64,000 nt of DNA from Pseudoalteromonas caenipelagi (lineage in GTDB: Bacteria > Pseudomonadota > Gammaproteobacteria > Enterobacterales > Alteromonadaceae): assembly GCF_013140855.1 (NCBI RefSeq), contig NZ_JABBPG010000001.1:62001-126000 (forward strand), given 5' to 3'. The translations under genes and the position numbers were made by a program. Below, one piece after another: positions 18,261 to 29,540 of the stretch (positions are counted from its first letter, which is position 1; each line of letters opens with the position of its first letter). Below the pieces are notes generated by a model. It was not told where the DNA came from, made no database searches, and saw only the letters and a program-made list of their open reading frames with translations.

Positions 18261-19893
18261 CACACAGGGCCGATTTAAGTGCTGCTTCTCGGCTCTCACA
18301 AAACGCGTTGCCACCTAATCGCTCGTTAATATTGAAGCGATGTAGCTGGTCACTGGTTTCAGGATTTGGTGAATAAATAAATACATCGCAATTAACATCA
18401 AGTGCGTCAATAATCGCATTCTCTAGCGCTAGGCTTACCGTAACATCGAGCATTGCTACATCGCTTAAATCTAAAACCATTGCTTTATACTTAGCAATAT
18501 CTCGGTGTTGGCGAGCAATTGCTTTTGATACACTGAAGATCATTGGACCAGAGAGGTAAAAATAGAGCAATTGACCGTTAGCTTGATTAAATAGCGCTCG
18601 CTCAGTATCACTCATTGGTACGTCGTCATCACTATCACTGATGGCTTTAACTTGCTCAGCTTGCACTCGGCTCAAACGTTCTATCACTATGATGTTAGAA
18701 ATAAATACACCCAGACCAACGGCAACCATCAAATCAACAAACACCGTCAGCAGCATAACGCCATACATAATAGCCATTTGCATCAAGCTGAGTTTGTGTG
18801 CGCGCTGGATAAAGCTCCAGTCTAAAATATTAAACCCTACATACACTGCAATCCCAGCAAGCACAGCCATTGGAATTGGCTCAGTCAATCCGCCGGCTAC
18901 AAAGACAACCGCCATCAAGATAAGTGCACGAGTGATCCCCGCCGCAGGAGAGCGTGCTCCTACTTGAATATTAACTACAGTGCCCATGGTTGCGCCTGCT
19001 CCAGGTAGTGCACCGAATAAGCCTGATATCATGTTAGCAATGCCCTGGCCACGCAACTCTTTATCAGAATTATGCTCAGTACGCGTTAAGCTATCGCCAA
19101 TAACGGCAGTTAATAAGGTATCAATACAGCCTAAAGTGCCCAATATGAGTGCATCAATCACCATTTCTGTAAATACCTCGGCTCCAAAGGTTGGCCAAAC
19201 AATATCGGGCAAGCCACTGGGTATTTCGCCTATTCGACGAATGCTATCAGTATCAAAAAAGATAATAGAAAATAAAGTAATGGCTACAAGTGCAACTAAC
19301 TGTGCGGGTACATATTGGCGATATTTTTGTGGTAAATAGAAAAGAATGCCGAGTGTTAGAATACCGAGTAGGAGTTCAGAAAAGTGTAGGTTCATTACAA
19401 GATCAGGTAGTGCAGACAAGGTGCCGACAACACCACCCGCAGGCGCTTTATGGCCCAATAAAGGTGCAATTTGCAAAATAATTAATATCACACCGATACC
19501 AGACATGAACCCAGATATCACACTGTATGGCATTAATGTTACGTATTTCCCTAATTTTAGCGTACCAAGCAAAACTTGAAATGCGCCTGCCATCATCACA
19601 ACAGTAAATGCCATGGCCATGCCAGTTTCAGGGTATTTTGCCATCATGGAGGTCAACACTGCGGTCATAATAACCGTCATCGGACCTGTTGGTTCAGAAA
19701 TCAGAGAGGTGGAGCCGCCGAATAGAGCAGCGAAAAGGCCTACGAGAATTGCACCCCACATACCGGCTTCAGCACCGGCTCCAGAGGCAACACCAAAGGC
19801 GAGTGCGAGCGGAAGAGAAATGATAGCAGTAGTCACCCCTCCAAATAAATCGCCCTTTAAATTCATGTGCTTAAATCGTGATAAAGACAACAT
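18199..19893 (-). CDS. SulP family anion transporter with STAS domain
   Basis: This 564-aa inner-membrane transporter has a SulP transmembrane domain (about residues 10-400; GDLFGGVTTAIISLPLALAF at the start, and GALPGAGATMGTVVNI) and a cytosolic STAS domain at about 430-540 (MVLDLSDVAMLDVTVSLAL). Members carry sulfate, bicarbonate or other anions. The start at 19891-19893 is supported by GGAAG seven bases upstream; ten more codons would be needed for the longer form. The gene overlaps the tail of the LysR gene on the other strand. The substrate is uncertain; the BicA-type bicarbonate group is one possibility. Confidence 0.85.
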   Translation of the reverse strand: MLSLSRFKHMNLKGDLFGGVTTAIISLPLALAFGVASGAGAEAGMWGAILVGLFAALFGGSTSLISEPTGPMTVIMTAVLTSMMAKYPETGMAMAFTVVMMAGAFQVLLGTLKLGKYVTLMPYSVISGFMSGIGVILIILQIAPLLGHKAPAGGVVGTLSALPDLVMNLHFSELLLGILTLGILFYLPQKYRQYVPAQLVALVAITLFSIIFFDTDSIRRIGEIPSGLPDIVWPTFGAEVFTEMVIDALILGTLGCIDTLLTAVIGDSLTRTEHNSDKELRGQGIANMISGLFGALPGAGATMGTVVNIQVGARSPAAGITRALILMAVVFVAGGLTEPIPMAVLAGIAVYVGFNILDWSFIQRAHKLSLMQMAIMYGVMLLTVFVDLMVAVGLGVFISNIIVIERLSRVQAEQVKAISDSDDDVPMSDTERALFNQANGQLLYFYLSGPMIFSVSKAIARQHRDIAKYKAMVLDLSDVAMLDVTVSLALENAIIDALDVNCDVFIYSPNPETSDQLHRFNINERLGGNAFCESREAALKSALCAMNSVEQTALPNDQAAGANW

Positions 19894-20050
19894 AAAACTT
19901 CCATGCCGCGAGTTTGACCGCATTTTACACGAAAAATCTAATTTAACTATCGGATATTCAATATTTTTTTACAATTTGCAGCGTACCCAAGCAGTACCGC
20001 TTTATGGTAGTATTCGCTGCATTAATATTTAAAAATAATCAAAATTAAAT

Positions 20051-21259
20051 ATGTTTCAGCCAGTTAGCCTATTTGTCGGCTTAAGATATGCCAAAGCTGC
20101 CAAAGGTAACGCCTTTATTTCATTTATCTCTTTTTTTTCTATTGCAGGTATCGCTCTAGGTTTGATGTCTTTGATCACGGTCAGCTCGGTAATGAACGGC
20201 TTTGAACAATCTCTCAAAACGGCAATGCTCGACTTGATACCCCATGTCCAGCTCAAACAATCCTCTAGGTCTGATAGCAGCGCACAATTAATAAAACAAT
20301 TAACAAGCAGTGAGCAAGTAAAGCGCATCCAACCTTATTTAACTTCCGATGTGATTTTACAAACAAATAAAGAATTAGTTGGCGTTAGATTGCAAGGGAT
20401 ATTCAAAGGATTTAGTAATCCGGTAGAACGGCACATTTATAGTGGCTCAAGTGACCGATTAGCACAAAGCAAATATCAGCTTATGATTAGCCGCTATTTG
20501 TCGAGTAAACTGGGGGTTGGAGTTGGGGATGAGGTGCGCGTTATTATGCCCGACATTTCGAGTTATACGCCGTTGGGTAGAGTGCCCATGCAACGGCTTT
20601 TCTCTATCGCGGCGGTTTACGACTCAAATAGTGAAGCGGATACATCGCTGGCGTTTGCCGACGGCAAGAGTTTAGCAAGGCTGATGCGCCGTGCGGACAG
20701 TTCAACATATGACCTCAGTATAACTTTGCACGATGCTTTTTCTCTCAATGATTTCTATGCGGCCTATCCACAGCTAAAAAGCGAGTTTGAAGTGGATGAT
20801 TGGCAATCACAACAGGGCACTTTATTCGCAGCGGTCGCCATGGAAAAACGCATCATGTCACTGCTTTTAGGGCTTATCGTCATCGTTGCGATATTTAACA
20901 TATTATCGGCATTATCAATGATGGTGAGCGAAAAGCAAGGAGAGGTAGCCATTTTACAAACTTTAGGCTTTACGCCACAAATGATCGGCAGAGTATTCAT
21001 GGTGCAAGGCTTATATAACGGGCTAGTGGGAACTGTGATTGGCGTGCTGCTGGGAATTGTTGTTGCCAATTATATCAATGAAATTCTCGCATTTAGTGGT
21101 TTGTCATTACTTGGCGGGGCACGTTTACCCGTGGTTTTTTCTCCATCAGGGTTAGTGATAATGGCATTAGTAAGTGTTTTTATGAGTTTTATAGCAACGT
21201 TATATCCGGCAAAGAAAGCGGCGAATGTGCTACCTGCAGAGGTATTAAGGTATGAGTAA
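20051..21259 (+). CDS. lolC: lipoprotein-releasing system permease LolC
   Basis: This 402-aa inner-membrane protein has an N-terminal helix, a periplasmic domain (about 50-265) and three C-terminal helices, the standard LolC/E layout. [20 protein letters not shown] is the typical opening. With LolD and LolE it extracts lipoproteins from the inner membrane and hands them to LolA. It overlaps lolD by eight bases, so the three genes are translationally coupled. The first paralogue in the operon is taken as LolC. Confidence 0.92.
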   Translation: MFQPVSLFVGLRYAKAAKGNAFISFISFFSIAGIALGLMSLITVSSVMNGFEQSLKTAMLDLIPHVQLKQSSRSDSSAQLIKQLTSSEQVKRIQPYLTSDVILQTNKELVGVRLQGIFKGFSNPVERHIYSGSSDRLAQSKYQLMISRYLSSKLGVGVGDEVRVIMPDISSYTPLGRVPMQRLFSIAAVYDSNSEADTSLAFADGKSLARLMRRADSSTYDLSITLHDAFSLNDFYAAYPQLKSEFEVDDWQSQQGTLFAAVAMEKRIMSLLLGLIVIVAIFNILSALSMMVSEKQGEVAILQTLGFTPQMIGRVFMVQGLYNGLVGTVIGVLLGIVVANYINEILAFSGLSLLGGARLPVVFSPSGLVIMALVSVFMSFIATLYPAKKAANVLPAEVLRYE

Positions 21260-21941
21260 TTTAGTCATTGATTGTCAAAAGCTAGGCAAGTCTTATCAAG
21301 ATGGCAAAGCCCAAATAGAAGTTCTAAAAGGGGTAAATTTACAGGTTCAACAGGGAGAAATGTTAGCCATCGTGGGAAGTTCGGGTTCCGGTAAAAGTAC
21401 GTTATTACATATTCTAGGGACTCTTGATACAGCCTCATCTGGCAAAGTGAGCATTAAAGGTGTTGAAGTTGGTAAGTTGTCTCGTGCAAAACAAGCCGAA
21501 TTTAGAAATCAAAACATGGGCTTTATCTATCAGTTTCACCACTTATTGATGGAATTTACCGCACTAGAGAATGTTGCAATGCCGCTATTAATAAGGGGGG
21601 TAAGCGCTAAGGAAGCAGAGCCAGAGGCGCTTGCAATGTTAGAGAAAGTGGGATTACAAAATCGCGCATCTCATAAGCCATCGGAATTATCCGGTGGTGA
21701 GCGACAGCGTGTCGCAATTGCAAGGGCGCTAGTTACTAAACCTGCTTTAGTACTTGCTGATGAACCAACGGGGAATTTGGATAAGCATAACGCCATACGT
21801 ATCTATGAATTATTAGCGCAACTGAATAAGCAGCTAAATACCAGTTTTGTGGTGGTAACGCACGATTTAGAGCTGGCAGCAAAGCTTGGCCGCAGTGTTC
21901 AGCTTGATGACGGCGTATTAGCAGAGGTTAGTCATGCTTAG
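21252..21941 (+). CDS. lolD: lipoprotein-releasing ATPase LolD
   Basis: This 229-aa ABC ATPase powers the LolCDE complex. The Walker A motif is GSSGSGKST (about 42-50), the signature is LSGGERQR (about 144-151) and the Walker B is [12 protein letters not shown]. It overlaps lolC upstream and lolE downstream by eight bases each. Confidence 0.95.
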   Translation: MSNLVIDCQKLGKSYQDGKAQIEVLKGVNLQVQQGEMLAIVGSSGSGKSTLLHILGTLDTASSGKVSIKGVEVGKLSRAKQAEFRNQNMGFIYQFHHLLMEFTALENVAMPLLIRGVSAKEAEPEALAMLEKVGLQNRASHKPSELSGGERQRVAIARALVTKPALVLADEPTGNLDKHNAIRIYELLAQLNKQLNTSFVVVTHDLELAAKLGRSVQLDDGVLAEVSHA

Positions 21942-23163
21942 TGCGTTTTTGAGTAAGCGGTTTCGTCATGCCAAACACAAAACGGGTATTGTAAGCTTAC
22001 TAAGTAAGGCTTCTACTTTAGGTGTTATGCTCGGTGTAACCGTTTTGATTATTGCATTGTCTGTTATTAACGGCTTTGAGCAACAACTCGAGGAGCGCCT
22101 TCTGTCAGTGGTTCCTCATGTTAGTTATCAATCGCCTTATGATCCAATCAATGACTGGCATGAAAAAGTCGAAACGCTAAAAGAACACCCACATATTATT
22201 GCTGCAACACCTGAAATTAACTTAACCGCTATGGTGCAGTTTAAAGGCAAACTCAAAGCCACTCAGTTAAAAGGTGTTGTGCCTAGGCTTCACCAGACAG
22301 TGTCAGGCGTTGGCAATTACGTACAAGGGAAGGGCGTTGCTCAACTTGAATTAAATGAGATCATCATAGGGAAGAAAATTGCAAAGTCCTTGGGTGTGAA
22401 TGTCGGAGATAAAGTTACCGTTCTTGTTGCAAATCAGCATTCAGAACAACCACTAGCTGCGCCAAAACGCATTACCTTGCAGCTTGTTGGCGTTATAAAT
22501 ATGGGGGGGCCAATAGATGAATCGCTCGCTTTGACCCATTTAGAAACACTACAAAATACATTGGGTCTTGATAAGGGACAGGTTACCGGGTTAAGGGCAA
22601 AAGTCGATAATATTTTTAATGCGCATGATATTGCAATGAGTGCTGGACAAACTCTTTCTGATCTCGTTTATGTCAGCAGTTGGTTTAGAACACAAGGAAG
22701 CCTTTACCAAGATATTCAAATGGTTAGGACTATCGTGTTTTTAGTCGTTTTTCTTATTATTGCTGTCGCAAGTTTTAACATCGTTTCTTCAATGGTGATG
22801 GAAGTCAAAGATAAGCAAGCTGATATTGCTATTTTAAAAACGATGGGGGCAAAAGATAGCACTATTTTTGCGACGTTTGCACTTCAGGGCATTACCTACG
22901 CTGTGATTGGTGCTTTTATTGGTACTGTTGTTGGGGTATTACTTGCTATCAACTTACCAAATTTATTTAATGCCCTGTTTGCTGAGGCGGGCAGTAACCC
23001 CCTTGCGGGCGTATATTTTGTAGAATTTTTGCCCTCAAAACTGATTTGGTCAGATATTTTTATCACGCTAGCGGTGACTTTATTACTGGCTGTTAGTGCC
23101 AGCGTTTATCCAGCTTGGCAAGCAACAAAAACTGACCCAGCACAAGTACTTGGCAACACTTAA
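21934..23163 (+). CDS. lolE: lipoprotein-releasing system permease LolE
   Basis: This 409-aa paralogue of LolC has the same arrangement of one plus three membrane helices and a large periplasmic domain (about 50-270). [20 protein letters not shown] forms the first helix. In the complex, LolE binds the incoming lipoprotein while LolC recruits LolA. It is the last gene of lolCDE, with no clear terminator before the next gene 134 bases on. Confidence 0.92.
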   Translation: MLSAFLSKRFRHAKHKTGIVSLLSKASTLGVMLGVTVLIIALSVINGFEQQLEERLLSVVPHVSYQSPYDPINDWHEKVETLKEHPHIIAATPEINLTAMVQFKGKLKATQLKGVVPRLHQTVSGVGNYVQGKGVAQLELNEIIIGKKIAKSLGVNVGDKVTVLVANQHSEQPLAAPKRITLQLVGVINMGGPIDESLALTHLETLQNTLGLDKGQVTGLRAKVDNIFNAHDIAMSAGQTLSDLVYVSSWFRTQGSLYQDIQMVRTIVFLVVFLIIAVASFNIVSSMVMEVKDKQADIAILKTMGAKDSTIFATFALQGITYAVIGAFIGTVVGVLLAINLPNLFNALFAEAGSNPLAGVYFVEFLPSKLIWSDIFITLAVTLLLAVSASVYPAWQATKTDPAQVLGNT

Positions 23164-23297
23164 TCTATAGTACAGCGTAGCTTTTGTGAGATAATATGCC
23201 ATCACATAGGATGGATGCTTTTAGTTAAGGGCTTGCAAGGGCGCTATCAAAACCGTACATTACTGGCATTAAAACAAGCTTAACAAAGAAGTAGAAC

Positions 23298-23729
23298 ATG
23301 AGCGAACAACAGCAATTAACACCTCAACAACGAGAAGAATTAGAGAAGCAGTGGCAAAGAGAATGCTTCCAAAATGCACAAAAATATCTAGCTGAACAAG
23401 GCATTATTCCAAGCACGGTATTTGATAAAGAGAGTCGTTTTTTAGCACCTCTTTGTGCTATTTGGAAAATGAAATCACAGTCTGGCAAAATCTATTGGGT
23501 GGTAACTGGTCGTTTACCAACAGATCATATGGATATAAGCGGTGCAGCCACAGCCAGAGAAGCACTCAAGCATTTTTCATATCGCTGGCAGCTTAAAGCT
23601 GATGAAATAGTTGCCGCGGGCGTACGTGATGAAACTCAAGCTAAGTTCGCAAACTTACTGGTAAATAGAGCCCACGGCCTCTATGAAATTGCAGAAAAAG
23701 ATGAACTATGGGTCAATGAAGCATCGTAA
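23298..23729 (+). CDS. DUF4826 family cytosolic protein
   Basis: This 143-aa soluble protein has a glutamine- and glutamate-rich N-terminus (SEQQQLTPQQREELEKQWQR) and a central WVVTGRLPTDHMD motif, which I associate with the DUF4826 family of Alteromonadales and relatives. No function is known. AAAGAAG lies just before the ATG. Its 3' end overlaps the convergent acetyltransferase gene by 17 bases. Confidence 0.65.
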   Translation: MSEQQQLTPQQREELEKQWQRECFQNAQKYLAEQGIIPSTVFDKESRFLAPLCAIWKMKSQSGKIYWVVTGRLPTDHMDISGAATAREALKHFSYRWQLKADEIVAAGVRDETQAKFANLLVNRAHGLYEIAEKDELWVNEAS

Positions 23730-24171
23730 ATGGCTCAGTTCTAAATGCGGAGATAGGGCACCTAAGCTTTTGCCTTGGGATCCCTGCTTCCATAAATACG
23801 CAACCCTGTTTTAAAAAGCCATTTTCTACAAAGTTAGGCACCTCATCTAAGATACAGTTTACGTAAATATTATCTAACCCTTTGTCACTGGCTAGTAATA
23901 CTAAGTAATTCAGAAGTGATGTGTAAGCATCGCGGTTTCGATGAGATTGAATAACGGCGATACGGCTTATTAAACCGTCAGGACTTAGCCTTCCCGTACC
24001 AACAGGTTCATCGTCGTCGTTGCAAATAATAACGTGATCTGACTCTGCATCTAAAGCGTCAAATTCAACCTCCTTGGGTATGTGTAATTCATAAACAAAA
24101 ACGCGCTCACGGATTTGCTTTAATTGCGCTTTTTTATGAAGCCAACTGACCTTGTCAACATGGTAACTCAT
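23713..24171 (-). CDS. GNAT family N-acetyltransferase
   Basis: This 152-aa protein has the GNAT core. VGTGRLSPDGLISRIAVIQS is strand 4 leading into the acetyl-CoA loop; the usual RxxGxG/A loop is degenerate here (RNRDAYT). The C-terminal NFVENGFLKQG is the typical strand-6 turn. It resembles small YjcF/ElaA-type acetyltransferases. The substrate is unknown. A perfect 15-bp inverted repeat lies about 70 bases upstream of the start and may be its operator. Confidence 0.75.
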   Translation of the reverse strand: MSYHVDKVSWLHKKAQLKQIRERVFVYELHIPKEVEFDALDAESDHVIICNDDDEPVGTGRLSPDGLISRIAVIQSHRNRDAYTSLLNYLVLLASDKGLDNIYVNCILDEVPNFVENGFLKQGCVFMEAGIPRQKLRCPISAFRTEPFTMLH

Positions 24172-24241
24172 GATTCCTCCACCTAATACTTAGCGTATTT
24201 GCGCAGGTTCCCAAGTCTTTAAGTGCATATTTTTGCGCCAA

Positions 24242-24276
24242 TTTTATCATTGTACAATGGGTGTACAATGATAAAA
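24242..24276. promoter_or_regulatory. 15-bp perfect inverted repeat, operator-like
   Basis: TTTTATCATTGTACA (24242-24256) and TGTACAATGATAAAA (24262-24276) are exact complements around a five-base loop. The left arm also contains the 12-bp palindrome CATTGTACAATG (24248-24259). The site lies between the end of roxA and the start of the acetyltransferase gene, both on the minus strand. It could be a double operator for the acetyltransferase promoter or a terminator of roxA, although T-runs are interrupted. Confidence 0.5.
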
Positions 24277-24329
24277 AATAAACCTAAAGTTACTTGGCAA
24301 CGGTCACAGTTTGAGCGCCCAATGTTGGC

Positions 24330-25493
24330 TTACTCAAACTCATCGCCTTCTTGTAAGTAATACGTTCCCTCACTAATCAGTTTAGTAAAGGTTTTCATAA
24401 GTTCCACACAATTTAATTCATTTTTAATTTGTGCGACTGTAAAACTATTTGTATCAGTTAGCAGCTGCACACCAGCTAATGATGATAAGGGTAAATGGTA
24501 AGTTTCACCATTGACACTAAGCAATATTTGCTCAGGTTGTATTTGATAAACACTGCGAACCCCCCCGGCTCGCAAAACTAACTCTGCAGATTCTAGGTAC
24601 TCAAAGAGCGCTTCGCAATCTAATGGTTCTTCGAGCGGTGCAAGATCCATATCGTGCTTTGGTTGGCTAATCATTGTACCGAACCAATGCTTGAATTTAG
24701 ATCTGTCCTTGAGCAGCTCCGTCATTAATTTTTGGACGGTATCAATTTCGTCATCACTGATTAGTCCTATTGATTCTGGTTCGATTAAAAGAGGGTCACT
24801 GTAACGTGTGTTACCAAGTTCATTATCGATAAGATAGTCTGCAAAGCTGGAAATTAAGTCTTTTTGATCTGGTGCTCTAAAACCGACTGAATAATTAATT
24901 GAATTTTCAACGGCATACCCCTCGTGAGGGCAACCTGGAGGAATGTAAAGTATATCGCCAGGCTCTAGAACCGCATCGATGAGCGCTTCAAACTGCTCAA
25001 CTTGAAGCAAACTTTTATTTTGAGCAAACTGTTTTAATGATGGATTGGGCATACCGACCCGCCAGTGACGCTTGCCTTGGCCTTGAATAATGAACACATC
25101 ATACTGATCTAAATGTGGGCCAACACCACCATTTGGTGTGGAGTAGCTTATCATTAAGTCATCAATGCGCCAGTTAGGAATGAAACGAAACGGCTCTATT
25201 AATTGCGATGCATCTGGGTGCCAGTGGTCTACGGCCTGAACGAGCAGGGTGCTATTTGTATCAGTTAACAAAGAAAAGTCTTCAAAAGGACCGTGATAAG
25301 CTTGCCAATCATCATTATGATTTGTGATAAGGCGAGATTCTATGGCCTCTTCCATCGCTAAACCAGCTAGCTCTTCAGGTTCAATAGGGTCAACAAAATT
25401 ACTAAATCCACCTTTAATTAATAGTGGTTTTTTCTGCCAGTACTGCGCCAAAAATTGCGCAATAGTTAAATCATTAATGGTTAGCTGATACAT
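24330..25493 (-). CDS. roxA: 50S ribosomal protein L16 arginine hydroxylase (RoxA/YcfD-type)
   Basis: This 387-aa JmjC/cupin oxygenase uses iron and 2-oxoglutarate to hydroxylate an arginine of ribosomal protein L16. The HxD metal pair is in PHLDQYDVFIIQ (about 130-140) and the distal histidine is in PGCPHEGYAV (about 190-195). The opening PLLIKGGF and the YHLPL-type C-terminal winged-helix part match the family, as does the length. It lies just downstream of purB, separated by a terminator. Confidence 0.88.
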   Translation of the reverse strand: MYQLTINDLTIAQFLAQYWQKKPLLIKGGFSNFVDPIEPEELAGLAMEEAIESRLITNHNDDWQAYHGPFEDFSLLTDTNSTLLVQAVDHWHPDASQLIEPFRFIPNWRIDDLMISYSTPNGGVGPHLDQYDVFIIQGQGKRHWRVGMPNPSLKQFAQNKSLLQVEQFEALIDAVLEPGDILYIPPGCPHEGYAVENSINYSVGFRAPDQKDLISSFADYLIDNELGNTRYSDPLLIEPESIGLISDDEIDTVQKLMTELLKDRSKFKHWFGTMISQPKHDMDLAPLEEPLDCEALFEYLESAELVLRAGGVRSVYQIQPEQILLSVNGETYHLPLSSLAGVQLLTDTNSFTVAQIKNELNCVELMKTFTKLISEGTYYLQEGDEFE

Positions 25494-25504
25494 AAATTTT
25501 CCAT

Positions 25505-25536
25505 AAAAAAAGCGAAAGATTTTACTCTTTCGCTTT
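25505..25536 (-). terminator. intrinsic terminator between purB and roxA
   Basis: On the minus strand AAAGCGAAAGA (25536-25526) pairs with TCTTTCGCTTT (25519-25509) and continues into a T-run (25510-25505). It follows the purB stop and precedes roxA, so roxA is either read by leakage or has its own promoter. Confidence 0.85.
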
Positions 25537-25557
25537 ATAACTTAATTTTGTTCGAAG

Positions 25558-26964
<1,407 letters not shown>

Positions 26965-27567
26965 TTAAACTCTTTTTTGCACTTCGGCGATAATTTTCTT
27001 TTTACCAAAGAAGAACTGACGGCGTTTTCCACCGAGTTGACGCCAAAGTACGGCACTACGAATACCCGCAAGTAATAGTGCTCTAATTTTTTGCTGAGTG
27101 GCACTTTGTTTGAGCAACTCAGGTTCTCCGAAGACTTGAATTTTTTGACCTAATGGGCTGATTACTTCGCTATAAATATCTGCCAAAGCTGCAATTATGG
27201 TACTGTCTGTGATGTCAAAGTGCTGCAGTTGGCGCTCTACGTCTTTTAGTCGTTTAGCTAACTCGTCAAGCGCACTTTTATTACTCATCAAAGCACGTTC
27301 AAGTTGCATTAAACTGCCTATATATTTGACCATTTCAACGTCTTTATCGCCTTGAGGTGACAATTGAGACAATAAAATACGGTAGCCCGATTTTAAAGCG
27401 AACGGATCAGAGTAGACATCTTCAGGCTTATCAGGAGTTAGGTTTACAATGCTGCGTAAAAAGCTTTCGGTTTCACGTTCGTTAAACTGCCCATACTTAG
27501 CTGTTTTTTGTACTAACTTTGTGATTTGGCACATTGCTGCCAAGGGCATCACATAATTTGCTGACAT
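26965..27567 (-). CDS. hflD: high frequency lysogenization protein HflD homologue
   Basis: This 200-aa, largely helical protein opens with MCQITKLVQKTAKYGQ and has LLAGIRSAVLWRQLGGKRRQ near the end, typical of HflD. HflD is peripheral to the inner membrane and in Escherichia coli binds the phage lambda CII protein; its cellular role is otherwise unclear. It overlaps the mnmA stop by one base and precedes purB, the conserved order mnmA-hflD-purB. Confidence 0.92.
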   Translation of the reverse strand: MSANYVMPLAAMCQITKLVQKTAKYGQFNERETESFLRSIVNLTPDKPEDVYSDPFALKSGYRILLSQLSPQGDKDVEMVKYIGSLMQLERALMSNKSALDELAKRLKDVERQLQHFDITDSTIIAALADIYSEVISPLGQKIQVFGEPELLKQSATQQKIRALLLAGIRSAVLWRQLGGKRRQFFFGKKKIIAEVQKRV

Positions 27568-28667
27568 TACTTAATCACCGAATCAATAATACCGCCGCCT
27601 AAACACACCTCATCTGCGTAAAATACCGCTGATTGGCCTGGTGTTACCGCTTTTTGAGGTTCATCAAATAGCACCCGAGCCATGCCATCTTCACCAACTA
27701 GCAAAGTACAAGGAATATCGGTTTGACGATAGCGTGTTTTAACCGTGCAACGAGTAGTGCCTTTAGGGCCTTGTCTGTCAACCCAATGCAACTGGTTTGC
27801 ATTCAAGCCATTACTGAATAGGCGAGGGTGCTCACTGCCTTGGCCAACAATAAGTACATTTCGCTCGATGTCTTTGTCAACCACATACCAAGGCTCGCCA
27901 TTACCTTCTTTCATTCCACCGATAAGAAGACCTTTACGCTGACCAAGTGTGTGATACATCAAGCCTTCATGGTCGCCAACGACATGGCCATCTGTATCTT
28001 CAATTTTTCCTGGTTGCGCAGGTAAAAATTTTTGTAAGAAGTCTTTAAACTTGCGCTCGCCGATAAAGCAAATACCTGTACTGTCTTTCTTATCATGGGT
28101 AATTAGGTCTTGTTCCTCTGCAATACGGCGTACTTCAGGTTTAGCAATATCACCCACAGGGAAAAGAGTTTGTGCGATATGCTCATGACTCAATGTGTAC
28201 AAAAAGTAACTTTGGTCTTTATTGTCATCAAGGCCGCGGCACATGACAAACTTGCCATCACGTTCTTCGCGGCGAACATAGTGACCAGTTGCAATATAGT
28301 CGGCGCCAAGTGCCTGCGCTGCAAATTCTAAGAAGGCTTTGAACTTGATCTCTTTGTTACACATGATATCTGGATTAGGCGTGCGTCCAGCTTTGTATTC
28401 TGCAAGAAAATATTCGAATACGTTGTCCCAGTACTCTGCCGCAAAGTTTACTGTATGTAGCTCAATACCAAGCTTATCGCAGACGGCTTGTGCGTCTTTT
28501 AAATCTTCAGCAGCAGCACAATATTCATCATTATCATCTTCTTCCCAGTTCTTCATGAACAGGCCTTCAACTTGATAGCCTTGCTCTTTTAATAAGTATG
28601 CAGAAACTGAAGAATCTACACCGCCGGACATGCCAACGATGACTTTAATGTGACTATTATCGCTCAT
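27567..28667 (-). CDS. mnmA: tRNA-specific 2-thiouridylase MnmA
   Basis: This 366-aa enzyme puts sulfur on uridine 34 of tRNA for Lys, Glu and Gln. The PP-loop is [10 protein letters not shown] (about 12-21). The catalytic cysteines lie in [12 protein letters not shown] (about 98-109) and [11 protein letters not shown] (about 197-207). The C-terminal beta domain is complete. It is translationally coupled to hflD by a one-base overlap. Confidence 0.96.
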   Translation of the reverse strand: MSDNSHIKVIVGMSGGVDSSVSAYLLKEQGYQVEGLFMKNWEEDDNDEYCAAAEDLKDAQAVCDKLGIELHTVNFAAEYWDNVFEYFLAEYKAGRTPNPDIMCNKEIKFKAFLEFAAQALGADYIATGHYVRREERDGKFVMCRGLDDNKDQSYFLYTLSHEHIAQTLFPVGDIAKPEVRRIAEEQDLITHDKKDSTGICFIGERKFKDFLQKFLPAQPGKIEDTDGHVVGDHEGLMYHTLGQRKGLLIGGMKEGNGEPWYVVDKDIERNVLIVGQGSEHPRLFSNGLNANQLHWVDRQGPKGTTRCTVKTRYRQTDIPCTLLVGEDGMARVLFDEPQKAVTPGQSAVFYADEVCLGGGIIDSVIK

Positions 28668-28749
28668 AATGTTTGCTGTAAATTTACCTGATTTGGAAAG
28701 GCCGTGATTATAGCATGCAAAAGCCCTATGCTAAAAGCTGATAAGGCAT

Positions 28750-29391
28750 TCATTGCTTGGCAAGTACTTTATATTCGCCGTTTTTTAGCCCGTCTAATGT
28801 ATATTTGCCAATTTTTGCTCGGACCAAACGCAAAGTAGGGTGCCCTACATGTGCTGTCATTCTCCTGACTTGACGGTTTTTTCCTTCGCTAATCGTTATA
28901 CTTAACCATGTTGTGGGGATATTGGCTCGCTCTCTTATTGGCGGTGTTCTAGGCCAAATATCTGGTTCGGCCATGATCTCAACTTTAGCTGGACGAGTAA
29001 GGCCATCTTTTAACTCAACCCCATCACATAACGCTTTAATCGCTTCTTGAGATGGCACTCCTTCGACTTGGACCCAGTAGGTTTTGTGCGAATTTTTACT
29101 TGGATCTGTAAGCTGATGTTGTAGCTTCCCACAATTGGTCAGTAATAAGAGTCCCTCACTGTCTCTATCTAAACGTCCTGCAGCATACACATCTTTTTCT
29201 TTTATAAAGTCGGCAAGTGTTTTGCGGTTTTGATCATCTGTAAACTGGCATAAAACATCAAAAGGTTTATTGAATAGCACTATTTTTACCTGTTCGGGCG
29301 GGAGTGCAGGCTTAATTGTTCTTGTTTTCGCGAATTTATTCGTGCGTTTTGCTTTGTTAAATAGCGATTTTTTTTGGGGACTTTTGTTCAT
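28750..29391 (-). CDS. rluE: 23S rRNA pseudouridine synthase RluE-type
   Basis: This 213-aa enzyme of the RsuA family converts a uridine in 23S rRNA (2457 in Escherichia coli) to pseudouridine. The catalytic block is [15 protein letters not shown] (about 90-104). [12 protein letters not shown] and [20 protein letters not shown] are typical of RluE/RluF. It lacks an N-terminal S4 domain, as RluE does, and has a basic tail of about 30 residues at the start. It is divergent from the TonB receptor gene. Confidence 0.85.
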   Translation of the reverse strand: MNKSPQKKSLFNKAKRTNKFAKTRTIKPALPPEQVKIVLFNKPFDVLCQFTDDQNRKTLADFIKEKDVYAAGRLDRDSEGLLLLTNCGKLQHQLTDPSKNSHKTYWVQVEGVPSQEAIKALCDGVELKDGLTRPAKVEIMAEPDIWPRTPPIRERANIPTTWLSITISEGKNRQVRRMTAHVGHPTLRLVRAKIGKYTLDGLKNGEYKVLAKQ

Positions 29392-29540
29392 CTTCTCACC
29401 AGATAGTCACAACGAGATAGATTGTAACATTGCTAAACCCTGAACCACAAAGCTTTGTCTTATCGTTTGTTTTTACGTGACAACTTCACGTTATATTACT
29501 AAGTTAAGTATAACGAGGCTGAAAAACTCAACTGGATATT

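Noticed and set aside
20051-23163. ABC export system for the small peptides
   Set aside because: The three genes match lolC, lolD and lolE in order, length and layout, with no C39 peptidase domain.
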